Source: an uncultured Erysipelotrichaceae bacterium
GTDB taxonomy: Bacteria > Bacillota_I > Bacilli_A > RF39 > UBA660
Direction of reading: 5' to 3'
Assembly: GCA_902803685.1 (NCBI GenBank)
Contig: CADCQR010000044.1
Span: 1-17,462, forward strand
DNA: 17,462 bases
Shown here: in pieces, positions 7,131 through 14,907 of the stretch
Layout: every line of letters starts with the position of its first letter
Position numbering within the stretch: position 1 is the stretch's first letter
Notes under the pieces: model-generated
The model's input: only the letters and a program-made list of their open reading frames with translations
Told to the model about the DNA's origin: nothing
The model's database searches: none
Program-made: the position numbers and the translations under genes

Positions 7131-9437
7131 ATGAATTTGAAGAAGCTTCTAGTATTAGTAATAAATGACATGGTCATCTTTCCAAATAATGAAATTAGAA
7201 TTGAATATGATAATAGTTATGATCACCAAATGATTGATATAGTAAATCAAATAGATGATAATTTAATGTTAATTGTTAACCCTATAAATGATGACGGCCC
7301 TGTAGATATAACATCCCTACCCAAGTATGGTGTACTAGGACGAATTAAGCTCAAATTAGTTGTACCAAATGGCAAGACTAGATTAGTAATTGAAGGATTA
7401 GAAAGAGTCGAAATAAGAAACTATGTACAGGAATCTAAATTTTTTAGAGCTGATTATCAAGAAGTTGAAATGCCAATTACTTCTAAAGAAGAAGATTACT
7501 TTAGTATTTTACTGAAATCACTGGATAAGTATATGAATAAAGTGCCTTTTGCAGGAAATGCAGTTATGACGCAATTAGAGTCTGTAGATAATTTAAGTGA
7601 CTTATGTGATTTAATATGTTGCTATTTAAATCTTGACTATAAGAAGAAGAAAAAATATATAGGTATAATGGATCCCATTGAAAGAAGTAAGCAACTAATT
7701 AAAGATATGAACGAAAATATTAAGCTTATTCAATTAGAACAAAAAATAGAAGCAGAAGTAGAAGAAGAGCTTTCCGAAACACAAAAAGAATACTTCTTAA
7801 GAGAAAAAATAAAATTAATGCAACAAGAACTGGGTGAAGTAAACAGTAAAGATGATGAAATTCTAAAGTTAAAACGGAAATTATCGAAGCTAAAATGTTC
7901 GGTCAAAGTAAAAGAAAAAATAAAAAGAGAAATCTCTAGATATGAGACTATGAATAGTAATTCGCCTGAAGTAGGTATGATTAGAGAATATATCGACTGG
8001 ATGTTGAGTTTGCCTTGGAATGTATTTACCAAGGATACAGAATCTTTGACAGAAGTTAAGGATATATTAGATTCATCTCATTATGCACTTGATGAAGTAA
8101 AGACAAGGATATTGGAATATATTGCGGTAAAGAAAAACACTAATAATTCTAAGAGTCCAATTATTTGTTTAGTTGGCCCACCTGGAGTTGGAAAGACATC
8201 TCTAGCTATAAGTATTGCTAAGGCATTAGGACGTAAGACTGCCAAAATAAGTGTCGGTGGTATAAATGATCAAGCTGAAATCATTGGACATCGTAGAACT
8301 TATATTGGTGCTAATCCTGGACGAATTATCCAAGGAATAAGAAGAGCTGGCTCTTCTAATCCTGTCTTTATAATTGATGAAATTGATAAAATGACTAAAG
8401 ATATCAAAGGAGATCCAGCTAGTAGTTTACTTGAAGTTTTAGATCCAGAACAAAATAGCAAGTTTTCAGATCATTACATAGAAGAAGAATATGATTTGTC
8501 TAATGTTTTCTTTATTGCAACAGCAAATTATATTGAACAAATACCTTATGAATTACAGGATAGACTAGAAATTATTAACCTATCTAGTTATACAGAATAT
8601 GAAAAATTAGATATTGCTAAAAAGCATTTAATTCCAAAACAACTAGAGGCTCATGGATTAACGCCATTACAAGTCCAAATAGATGATGATGGTATTTTGT
8701 ATATAATTCGTAACTATACAAAGGAAGCTGGGGTTAGAGAACTTGAGAGAATAATTGCTTCTTTATTAAGGAAAATTGTTAAAGATATTCTTTTAAATGA
8801 GAATGCACAGTTTTTTCAGATAGATAAGAAACTAATAGAGAAATTACTTGGTGCTCCTAAATTTTCATATAATGAAAATAGTAATACTGGGGAGTCTGGA
8901 ATTGTAAATGGTATGGCATATACTATTTTTGGAGGAGATATTCTTCTAATAGAGGCTAACTTATATAAAGGTAAAGGTGAATTAATTCTTACCGGTTCTT
9001 TAGGAGATGTAATGCGTGAATCATGTAGAATAGCATTGAGCTATATTAAAGCCAATGTTGACTTATTTGGTATAGATGAAAAAATTCTTGAGGAAAATGA
9101 TATACATATACACGTTCCAGAAGGTGCGGTTAATAAAGATGGCCCATCAGCCGGTATAACGATTACTACAGCTTTGATATCTTTGTTTAAAAATAAAATT
9201 GTTGATAAAAGTATAGCTATGACAGGAGAAATTACGCTTCGTGGTAGAGTATTAGCTATTGGTGGTTTAAAAGAGAAAGTAATTGGGGCTCATAGGGCAG
9301 GAATAAAGAAAATATTTTTACCAAAGGAAAATAAAAAGAATTTAGAGGAAATACCATCAGAAATAAAGAAGACGATAAGCTTTATTTTTGTTGATAATTA
9401 TAGGGACATATATAATAAGATTTTTAAGAAAGATTAA
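7131..9437 (+). CDS. lon: ATP-dependent protease Lon
   Basis: AAA+ serine protease that unfolds and degrades damaged or regulatory proteins in the cytoplasm, active as a ring-shaped homohexamer. Order of domains over 768 residues: N-terminal LON substrate-binding domain (about 1-195), a charged coiled-coil linker (about 200-275), AAA+ module with Walker A GPPGVGKT (349-356), Walker B VFIIDEIDK (412-420) and sensor-2 GVRELER (534-540), then the protease domain with catalytic Ser673 in KDGPSAG and Lys716 in GGLKEK. The 43-residue Ser-Lys spacing equals that of E. coli Lon. Length and motifs are of the bacterial soluble (LonA) type; I see no N-terminal membrane segment. The gene is intact. It precedes sporulation genes, but its own promoter looks like a vegetative one. 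Confidence 0.97.
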   Translation: MNLKKLLVLVINDMVIFPNNEIRIEYDNSYDHQMIDIVNQIDDNLMLIVNPINDDGPVDITSLPKYGVLGRIKLKLVVPNGKTRLVIEGLERVEIRNYVQESKFFRADYQEVEMPITSKEEDYFSILLKSLDKYMNKVPFAGNAVMTQLESVDNLSDLCDLICCYLNLDYKKKKKYIGIMDPIERSKQLIKDMNENIKLIQLEQKIEAEVEEELSETQKEYFLREKIKLMQQELGEVNSKDDEILKLKRKLSKLKCSVKVKEKIKREISRYETMNSNSPEVGMIREYIDWMLSLPWNVFTKDTESLTEVKDILDSSHYALDEVKTRILEYIAVKKNTNNSKSPIICLVGPPGVGKTSLAISIAKALGRKTAKISVGGINDQAEIIGHRRTYIGANPGRIIQGIRRAGSSNPVFIIDEIDKMTKDIKGDPASSLLEVLDPEQNSKFSDHYIEEEYDLSNVFFIATANYIEQIPYELQDRLEIINLSSYTEYEKLDIAKKHLIPKQLEAHGLTPLQVQIDDDGILYIIRNYTKEAGVRELERIIASLLRKIVKDILLNENAQFFQIDKKLIEKLLGAPKFSYNENSNTGESGIVNGMAYTIFGGDILLIEANLYKGKGELILTGSLGDVMRESCRIALSYIKANVDLFGIDEKILEENDIHIHVPEGAVNKDGPSAGITITTALISLFKNKIVDKSIAMTGEITLRGRVLAIGGLKEKVIGAHRAGIKKIFLPKENKKNLEEIPSEIKKTISFIFVDNYRDIYNKIFKKD

Positions 9438-9459
9438 GTAATAATAATCTTTCTTTTTT
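9426..9459 (+). terminator. Rho-independent terminator after lon
   Basis: An 11-bp perfect stem (9426-9436 with 9445-9455) containing AAGAAAGATT/AATCTTTCTT, an 8-base loop, and six T residues. The left arm includes the lon stop codon. It separates lon from the sporulation pair that follows. Confidence 0.88.
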
Positions 9460-9483
9460 CATAAATTCTCTTAGGAGGATATA

Positions 9484-10263
9484 ATGAAAAAAATAATAGC
9501 ATTTGATAAAAATTTAGAGTTTCCATCAATGATTGGAGAAATAACCTCTATTTCCCTAGACCACCAGCTACATTTTAAAGACGAGAGTAACATTATTGGA
9601 AAGTTTATAATAAATGGTAGTTATAAAAGAACAGAAGCTTCGATATTGGAAGAGGATTTTCATTTTGAAATTCCTGTGGAAATCTTGCTAAATGAAAAAA
9701 TAAACATAGAAAAAAGTAAAATAGAAATAGATGATTTTAGTTATAAGATTGAAAATGATGATACAATTAGTTGTAATATTAGTCTTTTAGTAGAAGGCAT
9801 GGAAATAATTGATATTTCAGAAGATGAAGAAAAAGAAGAGACCCGAGAGTGTGATGGAGATAGTGCGGTTCTTGAACACTTGGAAATTAGTGATGATAAT
9901 AATATTGATGTTTTAAATCAGCCCACTAATAATCAAAATATAAATAATGAAATACCAGAAGCAGTAATTAAAGAAGAATCTGATATATCGAAAGAAACAA
10001 TAACGGAAAAAGAAGAGGAGACCAATAAAATGATAAAAGATGACGATATTGCTGAAGATGTAGGTTCACTATTTACTTCATTAAAAGATAGTGAAGAGAC
10101 CTTTTCAACTTATTCTGTATATATTGTAAGAACTGAAGAAACTTTAGATACAATTATTTCAAAATTTAAAATAACAAAAGAAGAGTTAGAAGCATATAAT
10201 GACCTATCAAATATTGGAGTTGGTTCAAAACTTATAATACCGTTAAATAATGAGTCAGATTAG
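9484..10263 (+). CDS. spoVID: Stage VI sporulation protein D-like, LysM protein (spore coat assembly)
   Basis: SpoVID is a morphogenetic protein needed for the coat to encase the forespore. This 259-residue protein has the same plan: a beta-rich N-terminal domain (about 1-115) resembling the SpoVID N-terminal region (EITSISLDHQL..., FHFEIPVEILL, ISLLVEGMEI), a long acidic and Asn-rich linker (about 110-205), and a C-terminal LysM domain (about 210-255) with YSVYIVRTEETLDTIISKF and VGSKLIIPL. It is much shorter than the B. subtilis protein, mostly in the linker. AGGAGG (9473-9478) supports the start. The next gene is a ysxE homologue, as in Bacillus, and the two overlap by 14 bases. I infer expression in the mother cell; a CATAAATT motif at 9460-9467 resembles a sigma-E -10 element but lies very close to the start. 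Confidence 0.82.
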   Translation: MKKIIAFDKNLEFPSMIGEITSISLDHQLHFKDESNIIGKFIINGSYKRTEASILEEDFHFEIPVEILLNEKINIEKSKIEIDDFSYKIENDDTISCNISLLVEGMEIIDISEDEEKEETRECDGDSAVLEHLEISDDNNIDVLNQPTNNQNINNEIPEAVIKEESDISKETITEKEEETNKMIKDDDIAEDVGSLFTSLKDSEETFSTYSVYIVRTEETLDTIISKFKITKEELEAYNDLSNIGVGSKLIIPLNNESD

Positions 10264-11104
10264 TTATATAAATAAATCTAAAATAATTATTAAAAGTGGT
10301 AAAAAGTATTTTGTTAAAAAAAGAAAAATAGACATATCAGCAATATACCAAGAATTGGAGAATAGGGGTTTTAACAATTATTTAGCGCCATTAGAAATTA
10401 ACGATAATGAAGAGATATATCCATATATAAATGAAATATTCTGTCGAAAAGAAGATCGAGCTATTGATATAATGCTGCTATTAAGTCAGCTTCATAATAA
10501 AACTATGCATTTTGAAAAAACTAATTCTGATGATTTAAAAGGAATTTATGAAGATGTAATAAAAAGATTAGATACTGCATATTATTATTATCTAAGTATG
10601 CAAGATACGATAGAAGAACATGTATATATGTCACCAGCAGAATTATTACTCATGGAGAATATTTCAAAAGTATATTATATGATAAATGTATCGCGCCAAA
10701 ATATAGAAAAATTTTATCAACTAGCAGAGAAAAAAGAAACTATTAGAAAAGTTCAGCTTCATGGAAATATATCGTTAAAACACATTGTAGAATCGAAAAA
10801 TAAATATCTAATAAGTTGGAATGCTTCGCATGTTGATTTTCCAGTATATGATTTATTAAACTTTTTTAAAAGTGATTATAGGAATATTGACTTTTTACCA
10901 CTCTTAAAAAAATATAATTCAAATTTTCCATATACCGAAGAAGAAGAGAACCTTTTTTTGGCTCTAATTAATATACCGCCAGTGATAGCAATAAATAATT
11001 CAAGCTATAATAACACTATTATTGTCAAGAACTTTGTAGATTATCTGAATTCAGTAATTTCCTTAAAATTAAAAGATAACGAAGAAAAGCAAGAAGCCGA
11101 TTAG
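10250..11104 (+). CDS. ysxE: YsxE/CotS-family spore coat protein with kinase-like fold
   Basis: The CotS/YsxE family has an aminoglycoside-phosphotransferase-like fold and is found in spore coats; no substrate is established. This 284-residue protein keeps the family's signposts: a Lys-rich N-terminal lobe (YFVKKRKIDI), LLSQLHNKT at about 77-85, the catalytic-loop counterpart LHGNISLKHI (170-179), and ISWNASHVDFPVYDLLNFF (188-206), where the DFG region would be. The loop reads HGN where active kinases have HGD, so the catalytic Asp is missing and the protein may be a pseudokinase. It overlaps spoVID by 14 bases and shows no Shine-Dalgarno sequence, so translation probably depends on coupling to spoVID. 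The spoVID-ysxE order is the same as in B. subtilis, which strengthens both calls. Confidence 0.78.
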   Translation: MSQISYINKSKIIIKSGKKYFVKKRKIDISAIYQELENRGFNNYLAPLEINDNEEIYPYINEIFCRKEDRAIDIMLLLSQLHNKTMHFEKTNSDDLKGIYEDVIKRLDTAYYYYLSMQDTIEEHVYMSPAELLLMENISKVYYMINVSRQNIEKFYQLAEKKETIRKVQLHGNISLKHIVESKNKYLISWNASHVDFPVYDLLNFFKSDYRNIDFLPLLKKYNSNFPYTEEEENLFLALINIPPVIAINNSSYNNTIIVKNFVDYLNSVISLKLKDNEEKQEAD

Positions 11105-11281
11105 TAGAAATTCAAATAACAATATAATTGCATTTAATCTAGTAGTTATAAATACTAGCAATAATAACTGATAGAAAATTATTATCATTGTAACTAAAAT
11201 ACTTGTTAGATAAAAAATATTACTTCGTCTTTTTTGTTTACAGGAGTTGCACTTGCAAAATAAAGGATGTCGTATTTTCAT
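11069..11281 (-). CDS. Small membrane protein with N-terminal CxCxxC motif, unknown function
   Basis: I do not recognise a family. This 70-residue ORF lies on the minus strand in what would otherwise be a 304-base gap, and its last 36 bases overlap the end of ysxE on the other strand. The protein has a basic N-terminus with CKCNSCKQKRR (residues 9-19; Cys at 9, 11 and 14), then two hydrophobic segments (about 22-45 and 49-70), consistent with two membrane helices and a small cysteine knuckle on the cytoplasmic side. Support for it being real: AGGTG five bases before the ATG at 11281, a strongly membrane-like composition, and a lack of any other gene there. Against it: small size, AT-rich DNA easily gives hydrophobic ORFs, and no clear promoter. 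Confidence 0.5.
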   Translation of the reverse strand: MKIRHPLFCKCNSCKQKRRSNIFYLTSILVTMIIIFYQLLLLVFITTRLNAIILLFEFLLIGFLLFFVIF

Positions 11282-11331
11282 ATAATCACCTATAATACTC
11301 TATGAATTAAATTAAAGAATGTGAATTGTGA

Positions 11332-11360
11332 TAGACTTTTATTCCGATAAGCTTTATAAT
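11332..11360 (+). promoter_or_regulatory. Predicted promoter of the rubrerythrin gene
   Basis: A consensus TATAAT (11355-11360) with TAGACT (11332-11337) 17 bases upstream as a partial -35. The leader of about 42 bases holds the ribosome binding site GTGAGG (11396-11401). No PerR-type palindrome is evident. Confidence 0.6.
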
Positions 11361-11408
11361 ACAGGTTGGAGAAATCCTATAAATATTAATGATAAGTGAG
11401 GTAATATT

Positions 11409-11951
11409 ATGGAATTAAAAGGATCAAAAACAGAGCAAAATTTATTGGCTGCTTTTGCTGGTGAATCACAAGCTAGAAATAAATATAGTTATTTTGCGTC
11501 AAAAGCTAAGAAAGATGGTTATGAGCAAATTGCGGCTATTTTTGAAGAAACTGCTAATAATGAAAAAGAACATGCAAAAATGTGGTTTAAGGAATTAAAT
11601 GGTGGAGAAGTTCCAGATACTGTATCTAATTTGAAAGCTGCTGCTGATGGTGAGAACTATGAGTGGACAGATATGTATGATGAATTTGCTAGAATTGCTG
11701 AAGAAGAAGGATTCAAAGCGATTGCTGCTAAGTTTAGAATGGTTGCAGAAATTGAAAAACATCATGAAGAAAGATTTAGAAAATTACTTAAGAATGTTGA
11801 AGATAGCACTGTATTCTCTAAAGATGGGGACAGGATTTGGATTTGTCGTAACTGTGGACATATAGTTATAGGAAAAAGCGCTCCAAAGGTATGTCCTGTT
11901 TGTGCTCATCCACAAAGCTATTTTGAAATTAAGGCAGAAAATTACGAGTAA
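11409..11951 (+). CDS. rbr: Rubrerythrin
   Basis: Non-haem di-iron peroxidase that reduces hydrogen peroxide in anaerobes and microaerophiles, using electrons from NAD(P)H-linked rubredoxin-type donors. The 180-residue protein has the classical two parts: a four-helix ferritin-like domain (1-135) with the di-iron ligand patterns GES (Glu19), EKEH (52-55) and a second EKHHE (116-120), and a C-terminal rubredoxin domain with CRNC (146-149) and CPVC (162-165) holding one iron. All expected cysteines are present. It has its own promoter and terminator and seems to be transcribed alone. Its presence implies an anaerobic host that must survive brief oxygen exposure. Confidence 0.97.
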   Translation: MELKGSKTEQNLLAAFAGESQARNKYSYFASKAKKDGYEQIAAIFEETANNEKEHAKMWFKELNGGEVPDTVSNLKAAADGENYEWTDMYDEFARIAEEEGFKAIAAKFRMVAEIEKHHEERFRKLLKNVEDSTVFSKDGDRIWICRNCGHIVIGKSAPKVCPVCAHPQSYFEIKAENYE

Positions 11952-11974
11952 AATCTATAAAATACTAGATATAG

Positions 11975-12001
11975 ACTATTGGTGTACAATCAATAGTTTT
12001 T
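11975..12001 (+). terminator. Rho-independent terminator after rubrerythrin
   Basis: A 7-bp perfect stem ACTATTG (11975-11981) / CAATAGT (11991-11997), with one more G-T pair inside, followed by five T residues (11997-12001). Confidence 0.78.
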
Positions 12002-12055
12002 ATATTAAAAAAAGTTTTAATAAATATGTTAGTTTATATATTTATAATAAATTTA

Positions 12056-12064
12056 TGATATAAT
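12056..12064 (+). promoter_or_regulatory. Extended -10 promoter of the U32 gene
   Basis: TGATATAAT is an extended -10 element (TG-N-TATAAT, with TATAAT at 12059-12064). No good -35 is visible in the very AT-rich DNA upstream, which is acceptable for this promoter type. The ribosome binding site GGGGTG follows before the ATG at 12089. Confidence 0.6.
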
Positions 12065-12088
12065 TTAAATATAAATTGGGGTGAAAAT

Positions 12089-14278
12089 ATGATTAAACAC
12101 GAATTGTTAGTACCAGCAGGTGATATGGAAAGCTTAAATCAAGCAGTAGCAAATGGTGCAGATGCAGTGTACATAGGTTGTAAGAACTTTGGAGCACGAA
12201 AGTTTGCTAAAAACTTTGATAATGATGAGATTATTACTGCGGTTAAGTTATGTCACTTATATGACGTTCGAATTTATATAACGATGAATACTTTGATTAA
12301 AGATTCAGAAGTACCTATGTTTTTAGGACAAATTGAATTTTTATATAAAGCTGGTGTAGATGCTGTTATAATCCAAGATTTTGGTATGATATGTTTAGTT
12401 AGAGAAAAATATCCAGATTTAGAAGTACATGCTTCAACACAAGCTAACATATCATCAAAAGAAACTGCTGAACTATTTTATAAATTAGGAGTAAAAAGAG
12501 TAGTATTTGCAAGGGAAATGACTTTAGAAGAAATAAATGAAATAAAAGTTCCAATTGAAAAAGAAGTCTTCGTTCATGGCGCATTGTGTATCAGTTATTC
12601 TGGTTGTTGTCTTATGAGTAGTATGCTTGGTGATAGGAGTGGCAATAGAGGAGAATGTGCTGGTTGTTGTAGATTGCCATATACATTGGAAAAAGGAGAT
12701 CGCATTCTTGCTAAAAATAAATATTTATTGAGCACAAAAGAGTTGAATACTACTAAGAGATTCAAAGAATTATTAGATAGTGATATATTAAGTTTTAAAA
12801 TTGAGGGAAGAATGAAATCTCCTGAGTATGTGGGCTTTATAACCAAATTATATCGTAATTTAATTGATAGTTATTGTACTAATGTAAACCTTGATGTATT
12901 AAATAAACAATTGAAAACAATTTTTAATAGAGGATTTACTGAGGGACATTTATTTAATGCTGATACGCAGGAAATAATGAATATTGACTATCCTAATCAC
13001 ATAGGATTAGAAATAGGTAAGGTAATTGAAGTAAATCAGAAACAAATAAAAATACAGCTTACAGAAGAATTGCATCAAGAAGATGGCATTCGTTTTTTAA
13101 ATTCAGGTTCCGGTTTTATAGTAAACTACTTGTATGGACCAGATGGAAATTTGATAAATACAGCCCCAGCTAATACAATCTGTTTTGTGGATAATAAAGT
13201 TAACTTAACAAATCTAGATACAGTGTGTAAAACTCAAGATTCTAAACTTATGAGCGAGTTGAAAAAAATCCCTATTCGAAGAATTCCAGTAACAATTCAG
13301 GTCAGAGCAAAACTTGGTTCTCCATTAGAAGTCGTCATGTCTGATGGCTCTCATACCTTTAAAGTTCAGGGAAATCCTGTTCAGTCATCCCAAAATGCAC
13401 CAATGACAAAGCAAAGAATTCGCCAACAAGTAGAAAAATTAGGAGATACACCATTTGTAAGTACAACTACAATTGTAGAATCTGATCAAAATGTTTTTAT
13501 TCCCGTAAAAGAAATAAACGAACTTAGAAGAGCTTTAACACAACAATTGGTGCAAGTAAGGGTATCAAGGGATGTAGTGTTTAATCCTGCTGAAGTGCAT
13601 TTGGAAGTACCAGAAACTACTTTATCTCCAGTTCTTACCGCAAGTGCATATACCCAAGATCAGCTTGAAATGTGTAACCGTTTTAAATTGAAAAGAATAT
13701 ATGCAATGGATTCTGAAGCATACAAATATTTTAACATGTTAGAAAGATTTTATTATGTTCCAATTAGAAATTCTCGTAAACCACTATCTGGGTATCAAAA
13801 AAATGCTCTTGTATCAGAATATTTTGATTTTTCATTAAAAGATTATTTAGTTGGAAACTATGGTTTAAATGTGACCAATGTTTATACCGCATATTATATT
13901 TATAAATTGACTTTACAGCCGGTGACTTTATCAGTTGAGCTTAGTTATGAAGAAATGATTAATTTTATTAATACATATATAAAGACATTTAATAAATATC
14001 CTAATATTGAGATTATGGCTTATGGTAGAGTAGAAAATATGGTTATAAAAGGAAACATTTTAAATCTTTCAACAAAGGTATATGATTATAGACTAAGAGA
14101 TCAGCAGAATAGATTATTCCCAGTCTATTTCGATGGTGTAAACACACATATCTTGAATCATGAAAATACTATTATTAAAGATGTAAGTTTATTGAAAAAA
14201 TATGCATGTATAAGATTGTCTTTCTTTAATGAAGAACCAGATGTGATTAAGCAAATAATCAATGAATATTTAAGTTGA
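12089..14278 (+). CDS. U32-family protein (RNA hydroxylation type, long form with DUF3656-like domain)
   Basis: Annotated historically as collagenase-like peptidase U32; characterised bacterial relatives (RlhA, TrhP) hydroxylate 23S rRNA or tRNA uridine-34 using prephenate and an iron-sulfur cluster. The N-terminal TIM-barrel part (about 5-250) begins ELLVPAGDMESLNQAV and NGADAVYIG, and carries the U32 signature EVFVHGALC (159-167) with GCCLMSS (172-178), GNRGEC and CCRLPY. Cys167, 174, 190 and 194 match the usual cluster-region cysteines; Cys173 and Cys193 are extra, where Gln and Pro are usual. A DUF3656-like domain (about 400-490) has KLGDTPF and FIPVKEINELRRAL. The length of 729 fits the long RlhA-like group, but I cannot tell rRNA from tRNA substrate. 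It ends in TGA. Confidence 0.88.
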   Translation: MIKHELLVPAGDMESLNQAVANGADAVYIGCKNFGARKFAKNFDNDEIITAVKLCHLYDVRIYITMNTLIKDSEVPMFLGQIEFLYKAGVDAVIIQDFGMICLVREKYPDLEVHASTQANISSKETAELFYKLGVKRVVFAREMTLEEINEIKVPIEKEVFVHGALCISYSGCCLMSSMLGDRSGNRGECAGCCRLPYTLEKGDRILAKNKYLLSTKELNTTKRFKELLDSDILSFKIEGRMKSPEYVGFITKLYRNLIDSYCTNVNLDVLNKQLKTIFNRGFTEGHLFNADTQEIMNIDYPNHIGLEIGKVIEVNQKQIKIQLTEELHQEDGIRFLNSGSGFIVNYLYGPDGNLINTAPANTICFVDNKVNLTNLDTVCKTQDSKLMSELKKIPIRRIPVTIQVRAKLGSPLEVVMSDGSHTFKVQGNPVQSSQNAPMTKQRIRQQVEKLGDTPFVSTTTIVESDQNVFIPVKEINELRRALTQQLVQVRVSRDVVFNPAEVHLEVPETTLSPVLTASAYTQDQLEMCNRFKLKRIYAMDSEAYKYFNMLERFYYVPIRNSRKPLSGYQKNALVSEYFDFSLKDYLVGNYGLNVTNVYTAYYIYKLTLQPVTLSVELSYEEMINFINTYIKTFNKYPNIEIMAYGRVENMVIKGNILNLSTKVYDYRLRDQQNRLFPVYFDGVNTHILNHENTIIKDVSLLKKYACIRLSFFNEEPDVIKQIINEYLS

Positions 14279-14304
14279 TATAAATTATGCTAATATTGTA
14301 TTAT
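14275..14304 (+). promoter_or_regulatory. Possible promoter of the thioredoxin-like gene
   Basis: TTGATA (14275-14280, overlapping the U32 stop codon), an 18-base spacer and TATTAT (14299-14304), upstream of AAGGAGTGG. Each hexamer has one mismatch to consensus. Transcription from the U32 promoter is also possible because no terminator lies between the genes. Confidence 0.45.
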
Positions 14305-14323
14305 AAAATTAAGGAGTGGTTTA

Positions 14324-14830
14324 ATGAAAAAAAAGGAAATTAAAAATTGGCTTACTCTAATAGCTATTTTTATAATTGCAATGTCATTAACATTGTATGT
14401 ATGTAAGTGCTACAAAGTATTTATAGAATACGAGAAGGAAAAACCTGTTATTGCAGATGCCTTCTATGAAATTAGTAGTGAAGATGAAGTCTATAATTAT
14501 ATTATGGAAAATCCAACGACAACATTATACATGTGTATAGCTAGTGATGATACATGTAGAAGCTATGAAAGAGGATTAAAAAAGCTATCAAAAAAAATAG
14601 ATTTATCTGAATCTGTTGTATATTTAAATTTAAATGATGTTGACCAAGATGAGTTTATAGAAAAGTTTAATAAAAAATATGTGTATAAAATACCATTAAA
14701 AAAATCATTCCCTGCTTTTGTTACTTTTGAAGATGGAAAAATTATAGGAATTTTACAGGGAACAGATAAAGAAAAACTTACCATTTCTAAGACAAGACAA
14801 TATATGGAATTTAATCATATAGTTGAATAA
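14324..14830 (+). CDS. Membrane-anchored thioredoxin-like protein, unknown function
   Basis: I do not recognise a named family. The 168-residue protein has a short basic N-terminus, one hydrophobic segment (about 9-28, ending next to CKC) that would act as an uncleaved anchor, and a soluble domain of about 120 residues. That domain looks like a thioredoxin fold: a beta strand TTLYMCIASDDTC (66-78), helix, strand VVYLNLNDVD, then SFPAFVTFEDGKIIG (128-142), where FPAF resembles the cis-proline segment and DGKIIG the following hairpin. Instead of CxxC it has Cys71 and Cys78 (CX6C), so ordinary thioredoxin chemistry is uncertain. With an N-in anchor the domain would lie outside the membrane. AAGGAG precedes the ATG. 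It sits between U32 and trmL with no evident functional link. Confidence 0.7.
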   Translation: MKKKEIKNWLTLIAIFIIAMSLTLYVCKCYKVFIEYEKEKPVIADAFYEISSEDEVYNYIMENPTTTLYMCIASDDTCRSYERGLKKLSKKIDLSESVVYLNLNDVDQDEFIEKFNKKYVYKIPLKKSFPAFVTFEDGKIIGILQGTDKEKLTISKTRQYMEFNHIVE

Positions 14831-14838
14831 TATTTATG

Positions 14839-14888
14839 AAAAGGAGCGTTTGATGTAATCAGTGAAAAGTATAATTGTTAGCTGATTA
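14839..14888 (+). promoter_or_regulatory. Start-stop element (SD-ATG-TAA) and hairpin before trmL
   Basis: AAAAGGAG (14839-14846) is a strong Shine-Dalgarno sequence placed six bases before ATG (14853-14855), which is followed at once by TAA (14856-14858). TAATCAG (14856-14862) pairs with CTGATTA (14882-14888) to form a 7-bp hairpin with a 19-base loop. trmL starts 49 bases after the TAA and lacks a Shine-Dalgarno sequence of its own. The arrangement is seen directly; a role in trmL translation is inference. Confidence 0.5.
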
Positions 14889-14907
14889 AATATCTTAACA
14901 GAAAAAT

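Noticed and set aside
11282..11408. PerR-type operator before rubrerythrin
   Set aside because: The TATAAT-rich stretches do not form the expected TTATAAT-N-ATTATAA palindrome.
11647..11865. Second + strand frame inside rubrerythrin
   Set aside because: It is a frame-shifted shadow of the rubrerythrin gene, whose full-length motifs are intact.
12001..14280. TGA read as tryptophan (Mycoplasma code)
   Set aside because: Trp residues in the window use TGG, and the U32 gene ends at a TGA after a natural C-terminus, so the standard code fits.
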